Assembly (NCBI RefSeq): GCF_039538365.1
Contig: NZ_BAABCA010000005.1
Location: 62,001-126,000, forward strand
Length of the DNA stretch: 64,000 nt
Direction of reading: 5' to 3'
DNA from: Postechiella marina
GTDB taxonomy: Bacteria > Bacteroidota > Bacteroidia > Flavobacteriales > Flavobacteriaceae
A program made the position numbers and the translations under genes. The notes beneath the pieces were generated by a model, which saw only the letters and a program-made list of their open reading frames with translations, was not told where the DNA came from and ran no database searches. Shown here piece after piece: positions 18,301-27,082 of this stretch (its first letter is position 1; every line of letters begins with the position of its first letter).

Positions 18301-21300
18301 ACAGATAGTTATCCTGCATCGGCTGTTAATGAATTGGCTGAAGGAAGTTTTTGGAGAAACGATAACTATAACACATACTTAGATAATACAAATATAATAG
18401 TAGAAAGTCCGGTATACGATTTCACCAACTTACAAAACTTAAAGTTAAGTTTAGATGTAGAATATAATACGGAAAACAATCAAGATGGTATGCGTATTTT
18501 GTATTCTGTTGCTGGAGGTCCTTTTACAACTCTAGGAGCTTCTGGATCTGGAACCAATTGGTATGAAGATACTGTAAATGCATTAGGTACAGATGGATGG
18601 AATGATGATAGCAAACCATCTGCTCCTGTTTTTTCTGGGCCTTATAACCACTTTCAGAATGCTAGTTTAGATTTATCTGATGCTACATTTTCTAACCAAA
18701 GTAATGTAAGATTTAGAATAGAGTTTGCAACAAATGGCTCTAATACAGATGTAGGTGTAGCTTTCGATAATTTTAGAATTGAAGCAGACCCTATAACATC
18801 TTTAAACGACGCTTTGGTAGCTCCTGCAAACATTACACCCAATTTAAGACTTTGGCTAAAAGCTAACGAAGGTGTTGCTGTTACAGATGGCGCACCACTT
18901 ACACATTGGGAAGATCAAGCATACGATGATGCTCTAGATAAAGAAGATGCTTCTGCTGCATCTGCTTTAGCACCAACATATAGAGATAATGCGTCTAGAA
19001 ATATAAACTTTAATCCTGTGGCAGATTTTGATAATACAGGTACAGATTACATGAATGGAAAAGGAGGTTTCTTTTCTCAAGATTACTTTATAGTAGTAAA
19101 AAGCGACGATGTTGTAGATACACAAACAGGAACATTTTCTCCAGGGAGACAATTTCCTATTGGTGCTCGATCAGACGATGCTAACTACCACGAAGACCCA
19201 ACTGGTTTATCTTTTGGTAGTGCAACAGGACGATATGTAAACGAGGTAATAGCTCATAATATGGGAGCTTACTCAAACTCTGGTACTACTCCAGGTGTAG
19301 ACTCTTATGGTAGAGCTTATACATCTTCGAGCGCTAGTATCGATCATGTTATGATTATCAATGTTAAAGCTAACACTGCTCGAACTCAAAAAGAAATATA
19401 TAAAAACGGTAAAAAAGTTGATAACACCACAGGAACAACAGGAACCTCTGGAACTGGTACTCCTTTAAATTATTACGAGTTTAACAATTTATCTTTTTTA
19501 TTAGGTACTGGTCGAAGCGGATTGGCTGGTAGAACATCATCACAATTAAATGGTATGTTAGGCGAAGTTATTTCGTATTCATCTCCTAATTCTGCCTTAA
19601 ATCAACAAAAAATACAAAGTTATTTAGGTGTTAAATATGGCATTACTCTACAAGCGCCAGGAACTGCACTAACAGATTATAGAGTTAACGATGTAGATTA
19701 TATTGATTCTCAAGGAACTGTTATCTGGGATACAAGTGCAAATTCAGGATATAATTACGACATTGCTGGTATTGGTAGAGATGATGCATCAATTTTAAAC
19801 CAAAAACAATCAAAAAGTCAAAATGTAGCTTCAGATGGTACAGATGCTTATGGCCCAACATTAACTAGTGGTTTTTTATCAATAGGTTTGTCAGATATTT
19901 ACGATACTAACAACGACAACATTTCAACAAACACAACCACTTTTAACAATAGAGAATATTTAACTTGGGGAAACAATGGAGCCGATATAAACCTTGCTGC
20001 CACTGCAATAAGCGTAGATATGAGTTCTGGTATTTCTCCTGCATTAAGTACTCCGGTATCTTTTATAGCAATGCAGCGTGTTTGGAAAGTTGTAGAAAAT
20101 GGAGGTGATATTCCGTCTTGTAAAGTAAGAATACCACAAAATGCCATTAGAAACATTACACCTCCTGGTAATTACTACATGTTTATATCTGATAATGGGG
20201 TTTTTGATCCTACTGCAGATTATAGAATATTAACACCAGACGGTAATGGAAATTTAGAAGCAGAATATGATTTTAATGCAACTAAATATATAACATTTGG
20301 ATATGCACCGCAGGTTATAGTAGAACGCTCTGTTTATTTTGATGGTACTGCTGATTATATTGATGTAGATGATAATTTAGACTTAAACCCTACTGAGTTT
20401 ACTTTATCTGCCTGGATAAAAAGAGATTTAGGTACTACAAACGCTTCTATACTTTCTAAAAGAAACTTTACTAATACAGAAGGTTACGATTTTAAAATAA
20501 ACCTTCTTGGTAGGTTAGAATTTAATATAAATGGAGGTGTTCCAGAATTAATATCGTCTGTGGCAATTCCAGAAGAAGAATGGCATCAAGTAGCTGTAAT
20601 TTATGATAACGGAAACGCAACATTATATATTGATGGTGTTGCAGATACATCTGCTTCATCATTACCTGCTCCCACTCCTACCACTCAAAAATTCTTAATT
20701 GCTGCAGCCGATGGTTTCGATCCTAATACAACATCGTATTTTGCAGGAAATATTGACGAGGTAAGAATATGGGAGACTGCACTTACAGTAAACCAGCTGC
20801 GATATATTATGAATCAAGAAATTTCTAACGACGTTTCTTTAGCTCTTGAAGCTGGAGATGTTATACCTACAACCATAACAAAAAACGAAATAAGCCCAAT
20901 TCCTTGGTCTAATTTAGCAGGATATTACCCAATGTCTGTTTATACATATACTAATACAGATGATATGTCTGGAAACAATAACCAAGGTGCATTAAGAAAC
21001 CTTAATACAGTAGATAGGCAAACAGCTCCGCTTCCTTACGTTAGTCAAGCTAATGGATCTTGGGATGCAGATGCTACTTGGGAAAACCATACAGTACAAA
21101 CATTGCCTAACGCCTTATCGATAGTAGATGGATCTCCAATAGATTGGAATATTATTGAAGTTAATCACGATGTGTATTTAGGGGCCAATGCAACCGATGT
21201 AAGATCTAGAGAAGCATGGGTTCAAGGATTAATAATTAACAGCGGAACCCTTCAAGTAAATGGAAGTACCTCTGCCAACACTGGTATTGGTCTTACTGTT

Positions 21301-22938
21301 ACACATTATTTAAAACTTGACGGTGTAATAGATTTAGAAGGAGAATCTCAACTTATACAAACCGATAGAAGTGATTTCGATTCTAGTAGTACTGGTACTT
21401 TAGAAAGAGATCAACAAGGCACATCTAACACTTACTTATATAACTATTGGTGTTCGCCTGTTGCTCCAAATAGTAACTCAGACTATACGTTACCAGATGT
21501 TTTCTCTAATGTTAGTTTTAGTTCTTCAGGATATAATGGTACAGCATCTCCTGTTAGTTTAGCAGATTATTGGATTTGGAAATACACAAATAGAACAGGT
21601 AACCAATATTCTGAATGGCAACATGTAAGAAGTACTGGATCTTTAAAAATTGGAGAAGGTTTTACCATGAAAGGACCAGGAACACCTACAGCTAATCAAA
21701 ATTATGTGTTTCAAGGGCAACCAAATAATGGTGATTTTACATTAGAAGTAAATGCTGGAAACGAATATTTAATTGGCAACCCTTACCCTTCTGCAATGGA
21801 TGCTGATGAATTTATTAAAGATAACATTAGTAATTTAGAAGTAGACGGAAGAAATACTAATGGTAATATTATAAATGGTGCTTTATATTTCTGGGATCAT
21901 TTTGCAAATAATACTCATAGTTTAGGAGCTTACGAAGGCGGGTATGCAACATACACACTAATGGGAGGAGCTAGAGCAATATCTAACGATACAAGAATTA
22001 ATGCATCGAATGCTGTAGGTACAAAAGTTCCTGAAAGGTACATTCCTGTAGGTCAAGGCTTCTTTGTATCGGCTATTCAAGACACTAATTTAACAACGAA
22101 CAACCCTAGTTTTTCTAATCCTATTGTAGGTGGAGATGTCGTATTTAAAAATACTCAGCGTGCTTTTCAAAAAGAAATTGTTACAGGTACAAATACAGGA
22201 TCTCTTTTCTTAAAATCGAACTCAAAACGAAAAGCAACAACAGAGGCTAAAGATGTTGACAACAGACAAAAAATAAGGTTAATGTTAGATTCTCCCAACG
22301 GATATCACAGAGAATTATTAGTTGGTGTAGACAGTAAGGCATCAAAAGGATATGATGTTGGTTACGAAGCTTCTTTAATAGAAAATAATAATGAAGATAT
22401 GTATTGGCTTTTAAATGATGCTAAACTTATTATTCAGGCAGTAAACAATATAAATGATGAACAAATTTTACCATTAGGAATAAAAACGAGTAAAAACGGA
22501 ACATCGACTATAAAAATTGACGAATTAATTAATATTTCTTCTGATAAAAATATTTATATACATGATAAACAACTAGATGTATATCATAATTTAAAAGAAA
22601 GCAATTACGAAGTTTATTTAAATCAAGGTACATATTCCGATCGTTTTGAAATTACCTTTGCACAACAAAAAACTTTAGGAACAGAGCTTACAGAAAATAC
22701 AGTTTTTAGTGTACACTACAACAATGAGAATAAGAGTATTGTAGTACACAACCCTAACTTAAAAACTATAAAATCTGTAGAACTTTACAACCTTGTTGGC
22801 CAAGAAATTTATAACTTTAAAACTAAAGAAAACAATACTAACCTAGAATACAAGACCACACAATTACAAGCAGGAACATACATTATTAAAATGAATACCG
22901 AAAATGGAGAAGTTTCTAAAAAGGTTTTAATTAAATAA
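15337..22938 (+). CDS. Giant T9SS-secreted adhesin-like protein with ASH, MAM-like and LamG-like domains
   Basis: 2533 residues with a signal peptide ending near residue 25. Three choice-of-anchor D/ASH-type modules are visible at about 401-525, 704-830 and 830-955; each opens with a line like EINIVGNG, and each has FNPSA near its end. A MAM-like domain lies between the first two (about 530-700). About 960-1150 looks like a CUB- or galactose-binding-like beta-sandwich. A LamG-like region begins with LRLWLKANEGV (about 1164-1440), and a second LamG/concanavalin-like domain begins at about 1665 with YFDGTADYIDV. The C-terminal 80 residues form a type A T9SS sorting domain ending in KKVLIK. No catalytic signature was found. 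It is most likely a cell-surface adhesin or glycan-binding protein. It is transcribed alone and ends at a strong bidirectional terminator. Confidence 0.85.
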   Translation: MKNFTALSWCILLICILSTLSIFSQTPDFNVQHIQDDIPRSGGTNTSFTAVSSINNAFALANNNRKTNAGFNGSSDNLDGDDLAGARRLTATGTLSYYRESASSNSNARFNSSIWEYIGPPSGDNEMIVRGRYTVNLNGAINNTVQVVTGVTNANRCIPFITGIMNNTTNDDADSGTAIAYLQNASTLRVLKGSNGNNVTVYITLVEFTGSNWTVLHGDSGNVSADAGTITLRNGSDASGTATSVSSWNNAAIFSQHIGDTNASGTNDAIADNWPVMDPGSNNQRVDWTFNSQHDSSGTNRHFAHVLVNTGLNVTRYQNTSNTANQTTLNITSAGLTSINEALIIGSSTSSGGGTAYGRGWRNYYLNSTTQAAHWSHRSGNTMNHQIQIVDLSGLTTSAIAPEINIVGNGNNITNGDTTPSLTNNTDFGDVDTTSGTNANTFTIQNTGTATLNLTGASPYVTITGTHASDFTLTANPSSNINTGGSSNFTITFNPSATGLRTATVSIANNDSDENPYTFSIEGNGTDPCGPIVNTFPYTENFESNSVGAWTQSTTDNFNWSVNSGGTFSNFTGPNSAAGGTYYIYIETSSPRVNGHVANLESPCFNLTGLSNPEFTFSYHMYGSTTGSLNLDVSTDGGTTYPTNIWTQSGQVQTSNGAAWSTTTVNLSAYIGQTIKLRLRGIRGTNYTGDISVDEISLIDGVTMPEINIVGNGNTIIDGDTTPDTLDDTDFGNVNVTFSTNANTFTIQNTGAAALNLTGSPLINITGAHAGDFSVTSTPSSTIASSGSTTFTITFNPSATGLRTASVSIESNDPDEDPYNFNIQGNGASTFQEIEVIGNATSITDGDTSPSAADDTDFGSMLVSSGSTSHTFTIENLGTLSDLDLTGSPLINITGTHASDFTVTLVPAATISAGNSTTFEITFNPSAGGIRTASVSIENNDSNENPFNFNIQGSGTTGPPQYTAVFETFDSNNGGWTGITSTNDSWVWTDSYPASAVNELAEGSFWRNDNYNTYLDNTNIIVESPVYDFTNLQNLKLSLDVEYNTENNQDGMRILYSVAGGPFTTLGASGSGTNWYEDTVNALGTDGWNDDSKPSAPVFSGPYNHFQNASLDLSDATFSNQSNVRFRIEFATNGSNTDVGVAFDNFRIEADPITSLNDALVAPANITPNLRLWLKANEGVAVTDGAPLTHWEDQAYDDALDKEDASAASALAPTYRDNASRNINFNPVADFDNTGTDYMNGKGGFFSQDYFIVVKSDDVVDTQTGTFSPGRQFPIGARSDDANYHEDPTGLSFGSATGRYVNEVIAHNMGAYSNSGTTPGVDSYGRAYTSSSASIDHVMIINVKANTARTQKEIYKNGKKVDNTTGTTGTSGTGTPLNYYEFNNLSFLLGTGRSGLAGRTSSQLNGMLGEVISYSSPNSALNQQKIQSYLGVKYGITLQAPGTALTDYRVNDVDYIDSQGTVIWDTSANSGYNYDIAGIGRDDASILNQKQSKSQNVASDGTDAYGPTLTSGFLSIGLSDIYDTNNDNISTNTTTFNNREYLTWGNNGADINLAATAISVDMSSGISPALSTPVSFIAMQRVWKVVENGGDIPSCKVRIPQNAIRNITPPGNYYMFISDNGVFDPTADYRILTPDGNGNLEAEYDFNATKYITFGYAPQVIVERSVYFDGTADYIDVDDNLDLNPTEFTLSAWIKRDLGTTNASILSKRNFTNTEGYDFKINLLGRLEFNINGGVPELISSVAIPEEEWHQVAVIYDNGNATLYIDGVADTSASSLPAPTPTTQKFLIAAADGFDPNTTSYFAGNIDEVRIWETALTVNQLRYIMNQEISNDVSLALEAGDVIPTTITKNEISPIPWSNLAGYYPMSVYTYTNTDDMSGNNNQGALRNLNTVDRQTAPLPYVSQANGSWDADATWENHTVQTLPNALSIVDGSPIDWNIIEVNHDVYLGANATDVRSREAWVQGLIINSGTLQVNGSTSANTGIGLTVTHYLKLDGVIDLEGESQLIQTDRSDFDSSSTGTLERDQQGTSNTYLYNYWCSPVAPNSNSDYTLPDVFSNVSFSSSGYNGTASPVSLADYWIWKYTNRTGNQYSEWQHVRSTGSLKIGEGFTMKGPGTPTANQNYVFQGQPNNGDFTLEVNAGNEYLIGNPYPSAMDADEFIKDNISNLEVDGRNTNGNIINGALYFWDHFANNTHSLGAYEGGYATYTLMGGARAISNDTRINASNAVGTKVPERYIPVGQGFFVSAIQDTNLTTNNPSFSNPIVGGDVVFKNTQRAFQKEIVTGTNTGSLFLKSNSKRKATTEAKDVDNRQKIRLMLDSPNGYHRELLVGVDSKASKGYDVGYEASLIENNNEDMYWLLNDAKLIIQAVNNINDEQILPLGIKTSKNGTSTIKIDELINISSDKNIYIHDKQLDVYHNLKESNYEVYLNQGTYSDRFEITFAQQKTLGTELTENTVFSVHYNNENKSIVVHNPNLKTIKSVELYNLVGQEIYNFKTKENNTNLEYKTTQLQAGTYIIKMNTENGEVSKKVLIK

Positions 22939-22983
22939 TTTTTACAACCTTAATACCAATATATCTCGGTTAAGATATATTAT

Positions 22984-23013
22984 AAAAAAAGCCTGCAATA
23001 GCAGGCTTTTTTT
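22984..23013. terminator. Bidirectional rho-independent terminator
   Basis: GCCTGC (22991-22996), loop AATA, GCAGGC (23001-23006), flanked by seven A on the left and seven T on the right. It separates two convergent genes and can serve both. A second small hairpin (AATATATCT/AGATATATT) lies just before it at 22958-22981. Confidence 0.9.
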
Positions 23014-23033
23014 ATGTGTAATAATTAAATATA

Positions 23034-24725
23034 CTATCTAACAAGCTTTTTGTACTTAATACGTTTTGGCATTAAATCTCCACCTAAACGTTTTTTCTTA
23101 TTTTCTTCGTATTCACTAAAACTACCCTCGAAAAAGTATACTTGAGAATCGCCCTCGAATGCTAAAATATGAGTACATATTCTATCTAAAAACCATCTAT
23201 CGTGAGATATTACAACAGCACAACCAGCAAAGTTTTCTAAACCTTCTTCTAAAGCTCTTAATGTATTTACATCAAGATCATTAGTAGGCTCATCTAAAAG
23301 TAATACGTTACCTTCTTCTTTTAAAGTCATAGCTAAGTGCAAACGGTTACGCTCTCCACCAGAAAGAAGTTTTACTTTTTTATTTTGCTCGCCTCCAGAG
23401 AAATTAAATCGACTTAAATAAGCTCTAGAATTTACTTCTTTTCCTCCCATTAAAACCAATTCTTGCTCGTCACTAAAGTTTTGCCAAATTGTTTTTTCTG
23501 GATCTATATTAGTATGGCTTTGGTCTACATAAGCAATTTTAGCAGTTTCGCCTACAGTAAACTCTCCTTTATCTGGTGTTTCTTCTCCCATTATCATTCT
23601 AAAAATAGTAGTTTTACCAGCCCCATTAGGCCCAATAACACCAACTATTCCTGCTTGTGGTAAGTTAAAGTTTAAGTCATCATAAAGTAACTTATCATCA
23701 TAACCCTTGCTTACACCTGTGGCTTCAATAACATTTGTACCTAAACGTGGCCCATTAGGAATATATATCTCTAATTTTTCGTCAAGTTGTTTTTGGTCTT
23801 GACTCATTAACTTATCGTAGTTTTTTAAACGTGCCTTTTGTTTTGTTTGGCGCCCTTTAGCTCCTTGACGTACCCAATCTAACTCACGCTCTAATGTTTT
23901 TTGACGTTTAGAAGCAGATTTACTTTCTTGAGCCATACGTTTAGACTTTTGATCTAGCCAAGACGAATAGTTTCCTTTCCAAGGTATACCTTCGCCTCTA
24001 TCTAACTCTAAAATCCAACCAGCAACATTATCTAAAAAGTATCTATCGTGTGTTACTGCAATTACAGTTCCTTTATATTGTGCTAAATGGTGCTCTAACC
24101 AATGTACAGATTCTGCATCTAAGTGGTTGGTAGGCTCATCTAATAGAAGTACATCTGGTTCTTTTAATAGCAAACGACATAAAGCCACACGCCTTTTTTC
24201 TCCACCAGAAAGCACGCCTATTTTTTTATCACCATCTGGAGTTCGTAATGCATCCATAGCAATTTCTAGCTTTGTATCAAGTTCCCATGCATTTGCAGCA
24301 TCTATTTGATCTTGAAGCTCTGCCTGACGATTCATTAATTTTTCCATTTTATCTGGATTAGAATACACTTCTTCTAAACCAAATTGGTCATTAATTTTAT
24401 TATACTCATCAAGAATAGCAACTGTTTCGGCAGCGCCTTCTTTTACAACTTCAATTACTGTTTTTTCTGGATCTAACTGTGGTTCTTGCTCTAAAAACCC
24501 TACTGAGTAATCTTGCAAAAAGGTTACATCGCCTTGAAAATTTTTATCTACACCTGCTATAATTTTTAACAAGGTAGATTTACCAGAACCATTAAGCCCC
24601 AGAATACCAATTTTAGCTCCGTAAAAGAAACTTAAATGTATATTTTTTAAAACAGGAGTATTTGCTCCAGCGAATGTCTTGGTTAACCCAGACATTGAAA
24701 ATATTATTTTTTTATCGTCGCTCAT
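23034..24725 (-). CDS. ettA: Energy-dependent translational throttle protein EttA (ABC-F ATPase)
   Basis: 563 residues, the usual EttA length, with no membrane segments. Two ABC ATPase domains are present. The first has Walker A GLNGSGKS (43-50), signature LSGGEKRR and Walker B LLLDEPTNHLD. The second has GPNGAGKT, LSGGERNR and LLLDEPTNDLD. An arm insertion in the first domain and the linker rich in Lys, Arg and Gln (about residues 245-310) match the ABC-F P-site tRNA-interacting elements. EttA binds the ribosomal E site and gates entry into elongation according to ATP/ADP ratio. It is convergent with the upstream T9SS gene and 35 bp downstream of a small membrane-protein gene on the same strand. 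Confidence 0.95.
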   Translation of the reverse strand: MSDDKKIIFSMSGLTKTFAGANTPVLKNIHLSFFYGAKIGILGLNGSGKSTLLKIIAGVDKNFQGDVTFLQDYSVGFLEQEPQLDPEKTVIEVVKEGAAETVAILDEYNKINDQFGLEEVYSNPDKMEKLMNRQAELQDQIDAANAWELDTKLEIAMDALRTPDGDKKIGVLSGGEKRRVALCRLLLKEPDVLLLDEPTNHLDAESVHWLEHHLAQYKGTVIAVTHDRYFLDNVAGWILELDRGEGIPWKGNYSSWLDQKSKRMAQESKSASKRQKTLERELDWVRQGAKGRQTKQKARLKNYDKLMSQDQKQLDEKLEIYIPNGPRLGTNVIEATGVSKGYDDKLLYDDLNFNLPQAGIVGVIGPNGAGKTTIFRMIMGEETPDKGEFTVGETAKIAYVDQSHTNIDPEKTIWQNFSDEQELVLMGGKEVNSRAYLSRFNFSGGEQNKKVKLLSGGERNRLHLAMTLKEEGNVLLLDEPTNDLDVNTLRALEEGLENFAGCAVVISHDRWFLDRICTHILAFEGDSQVYFFEGSFSEYEENKKKRLGGDLMPKRIKYKKLVR

Positions 24726-24760
24726 TTTAACGCTTACTTTATTTTATTATTATTATTAAA

Positions 24761-24943
24761 CTATACACGTCCTTTTAAGGCGTTAAACACCCAAGCCACT
24801 GCAAAAAAGCCTAATCCTACAGCGCCAAAGCCCCAGCCTGCTACATCATCGTATTTAAAAGCTCCTAATCCCATTAGTAGTAGCCCCATCAAAATCATTA
24901 TCCAAGTAGCCCAAGCTAAAACTGTATTTTTATTCATCGCCAT
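24761..24943 (-). CDS. Small two-helix membrane protein, CAL67264-type family
   Basis: 60 residues with two hydrophobic segments (about 8-27 and 33-55) separated by a short KYDDVAGWG turn. This matches a small Flavobacteriia-specific membrane-protein family of unknown function. Translation could start at 24943 (MAMNKN) or two codons later at 24937 (MNKN). It is 35 bp upstream of ettA on the same strand and probably co-transcribed. The function is unknown. Confidence 0.7.
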   Translation of the reverse strand: MAMNKNTVLAWATWIMILMGLLLMGLGAFKYDDVAGWGFGAVGLGFFAVAWVFNALKGRV

Positions 24944-25001
24944 AATCTATAATCTTATTATTTGGTTGTTAGTGTAAAGGCAAATATCGTGTTTTTTAAT
25001 A

Positions 25002-25029
25002 AAAAAGCATCCTTAAAAGGATGCTTTTT
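25002..25029 (-). terminator. Terminator downstream of the pirin gene
   Basis: AAAAAGCATCCTT (25002-25014) and AAGGATGCTTTTT (25017-25029) pair perfectly around a 2-base loop. On the minus strand a run of T follows. It sits about 70 bp after the stop of the pirin-like gene. Confidence 0.8.
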
Positions 25030-25098
25030 GCTATTAATCGATGTTATATTGTAAATTTTGTGTGATTTTTATTTATTCTAAAAACCGAAATTCTGGTT

Positions 25099-25815
25099 TT
25101 AAGACATGGGTACTTCAATTATAATAAGTTTAGCATATTCTGAAGCATTTATAGTAATGTTTTTTACATCATATACACCTATAGCATCTCTTGCATTAAG
25201 CACTTTATTATCTATATTTATTACTCCAGATACAACAAAAACATAAACCCCATTTTTATCTGTTTTTAATTTTACATCTATATTTTTCCCTGCTTCTAAA
25301 TTTGTACGATATATAAAAGCTTGCTGGCTAATAGGCAGAGCATTACCTTCTAACTTATCTTTTGGAGCTACAACCGTTTCTAATTTATTTAGTTGGTTTG
25401 TATCGTTAAATTTGCGTTGCTCGTAATTAGGGGTAACACCTTTTTCTTCAGGGATAATCCAAAGTTGCAAAAAATTAACGTCTTCGGTTTCACTATCGTT
25501 AAATTCAGAATGTGTTAACCCTGTACCTGCACTCATAACTTGAACCTCGCCTACCTCTATAGCGCGTGTATTACCTATACTATCTTTATGAGACAAAGCG
25601 CCTTTTAAAGGTATAGAAATAATCTCCATGTTTTGGTGCGGATGTGTGCCAAATCCCATTTTGGGTTGTACAACATCGTCATTAAGTACGCGTAACATTC
25701 CAAAATTCACACGCTCTTTATTTTGATACCCTGCAAAACTAAACGTATGGTAAGACTTTAACCAACCATGATTGGCAAATCCTCTGGTGTTTGCTCTGTG
25801 CACTATAGTTTTCAT
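25099..25815 (-). CDS. Pirin family protein (YhhW-like bicupin, possible quercetinase)
   Basis: 238 residues, full length for the YhhW branch of pirins. The N-terminal cupin carries the metal ligands H58 and H60 in GTHPHQNME and H102 and E104 in THSEFN, at nearly the same numbering as E. coli YhhW. The C-terminal cupin is degraded, as usual. Relatives have quercetin 2,3-dioxygenase activity in vitro, but physiological roles are unclear. It lies downstream of a MarR gene and an FMN reductase gene on the same strand with a 92-bp gap, so it may belong to the same redox/electrophile-stress unit. Confidence 0.88.
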   Translation of the reverse strand: MKTIVHRANTRGFANHGWLKSYHTFSFAGYQNKERVNFGMLRVLNDDVVQPKMGFGTHPHQNMEIISIPLKGALSHKDSIGNTRAIEVGEVQVMSAGTGLTHSEFNDSETEDVNFLQLWIIPEEKGVTPNYEQRKFNDTNQLNKLETVVAPKDKLEGNALPISQQAFIYRTNLEAGKNIDVKLKTDKNGVYVFVVSGVINIDNKVLNARDAIGVYDVKNITINASEYAKLIIIEVPMS

Positions 25816-25907
25816 CTCTATTAATATTTTAAATTATTTTCATTTTTTTGCTAAAGACTATACTCTTGCTAAGAAACCTTATTCTTAAAAAAAAAACGAC
25901 TATTTAT

Positions 25908-26345
25908 TTATCTAATTTTATCTAATAAATTACTTAATTGTAAAGCCTCTTCTTCAGAGATTTTTTCTAACAAATCATTTTTATAATTTTTATCTATTTG
26001 TGTTAACAACGCTAAACCTTTATCTGTAATTTCTATATGTACTACACGTCTATCTTCTGGACACGGTAACCTTTTAATTAATTGTTTATCGTGTAATTTA
26101 TCCATTAATCTTGTGGCATTAGGTGCTCTTTCTACCATACGCTCTTTAATGGTTTGTACTTTTATAGCTTTGCCCGCTCCTCTTAGAATACGTAAAATAT
26201 TAAATTGTTGAGGCGAAATTCCATAAGGTTTAAAGTATGCATTTTGCTTACTATTTATCCAGTTTGCTGTGTAAATAATATTTAACAAGGCCTTGACTTT
26301 ATTATTTAAAAATGTAGAATTAATATCCTTTGAAATATCTCCCAT
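25908..26345 (-). CDS. MarR family transcriptional regulator
   Basis: 145 residues with the MarR winged-helix fold. The recognition-helix region is around APNATRLMDKLHDKQLI and the wing is CPEDRRVVHIEITDKG. It follows the FMN reductase gene by 34 bp in the same direction and is probably co-transcribed with it. A palindrome overlapping the promoter of that pair (26955-26972) is the likely operator, giving autoregulation. MarR proteins of this kind typically sense phenolics, oxidants or electrophiles. No conserved sensing Cys is obvious here, so the inducer is unknown. Confidence 0.9.
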   Translation of the reverse strand: MGDISKDINSTFLNNKVKALLNIIYTANWINSKQNAYFKPYGISPQQFNILRILRGAGKAIKVQTIKERMVERAPNATRLMDKLHDKQLIKRLPCPEDRRVVHIEITDKGLALLTQIDKNYKNDLLEKISEEEALQLSNLLDKIR

Positions 26346-26379
26346 TCTATAATTGCTTTCTGTCTAACTATATTAAAAA

Positions 26380-26910
26380 TTACAATGCCTGATTAAATAG
26401 TTTTACTTGTTCTTCAAGTTTTGCATTTAATTCGTTGTTAACAATTTTTCCTTTAGAAAAATTATCTCCAAAAGAAGGTAACGAAAACTCTGCGACAACA
26501 TAACCTCCCATAAACGGAAAGCGTGCTTTGGCCATTTCTAAAACCGAAATTCCTCCTCTAGCACCTGGCGATGTTGCCATTAAAAGCATAGGTATATCTC
26601 CCCATAGTTTACCATCTATTCTAGACATCCAATCGAAAAGATTTTTAAACACTGTAGTGTAAGCTCCATTATGCTCGGCTAGAGATAAAATAATACCGTT
26701 AGACGCTTTTATAAGCTCTAAAAACTTATGAGCAAGATCTGGAATACCATTGGCTATTTCGTAATCTATACCATATAGAGGTAAATTAAAATCGTTTAAA
26801 TCTAACACATTAACCTCAGCACCTTCTACCAAAGTTGATGCGTAAATTGCTAAATCTTTATTAATTGAACGCTTACTGTTGCTTCCTGCAAAAGCTATAA
26901 TATTTTTCAT
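26380..26910 (-). CDS. NAD(P)H-dependent FMN reductase
   Basis: 176 residues with a flavodoxin-like fold. The N-terminal phosphate-binding loop is AGSNSKRSINKDLA and the flavin-contact region is SLAEHNGAYTTVFKNLFDWMSR. SPGARGG is the second flavin loop. The family reduces FMN or quinones with NAD(P)H. It is first in the operon ahead of a MarR regulator, with a well-formed promoter and palindrome just upstream. This fits a quinone/electrophile detoxification unit controlled by the MarR protein; the pirin gene downstream may take part. Confidence 0.88.
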   Translation of the reverse strand: MKNIIAFAGSNSKRSINKDLAIYASTLVEGAEVNVLDLNDFNLPLYGIDYEIANGIPDLAHKFLELIKASNGIILSLAEHNGAYTTVFKNLFDWMSRIDGKLWGDIPMLLMATSPGARGGISVLEMAKARFPFMGGYVVAEFSLPSFGDNFSKGKIVNNELNAKLEEQVKLFNQAL

Positions 26911-26933
26911 AATTTCATTTATTTAATGCATTA

Positions 26934-26972
26934 CAAATATAAATCATATATATTTATATTCCAAGGAATATA
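26934..26972 (-). promoter_or_regulatory. Promoter and probable MarR operator for the FMN reductase-marR operon
   Basis: On the minus strand TTG (26964-26962), a 20-bp spacer and TATATTTG (26941-26934) form a near-ideal Bacteroidota promoter. The -33 TTG sits at the centre of the palindrome TATATTCC-AA-GGAATATA (26955-26972, 8-bp arms). A regulator bound there would block sigma-factor access. The regulator gene is the second gene of the operon. Confidence 0.6.
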
Positions 26973-27082
26973 TTTCCATGTTACTAATAATAATCTATAT
27001 ACTAATGTAGTATCTAAAATTTTATATTTAAACTAAAAAAAGAAATACAACTTTTGTACATTAGCAACAAACTATATAATAA

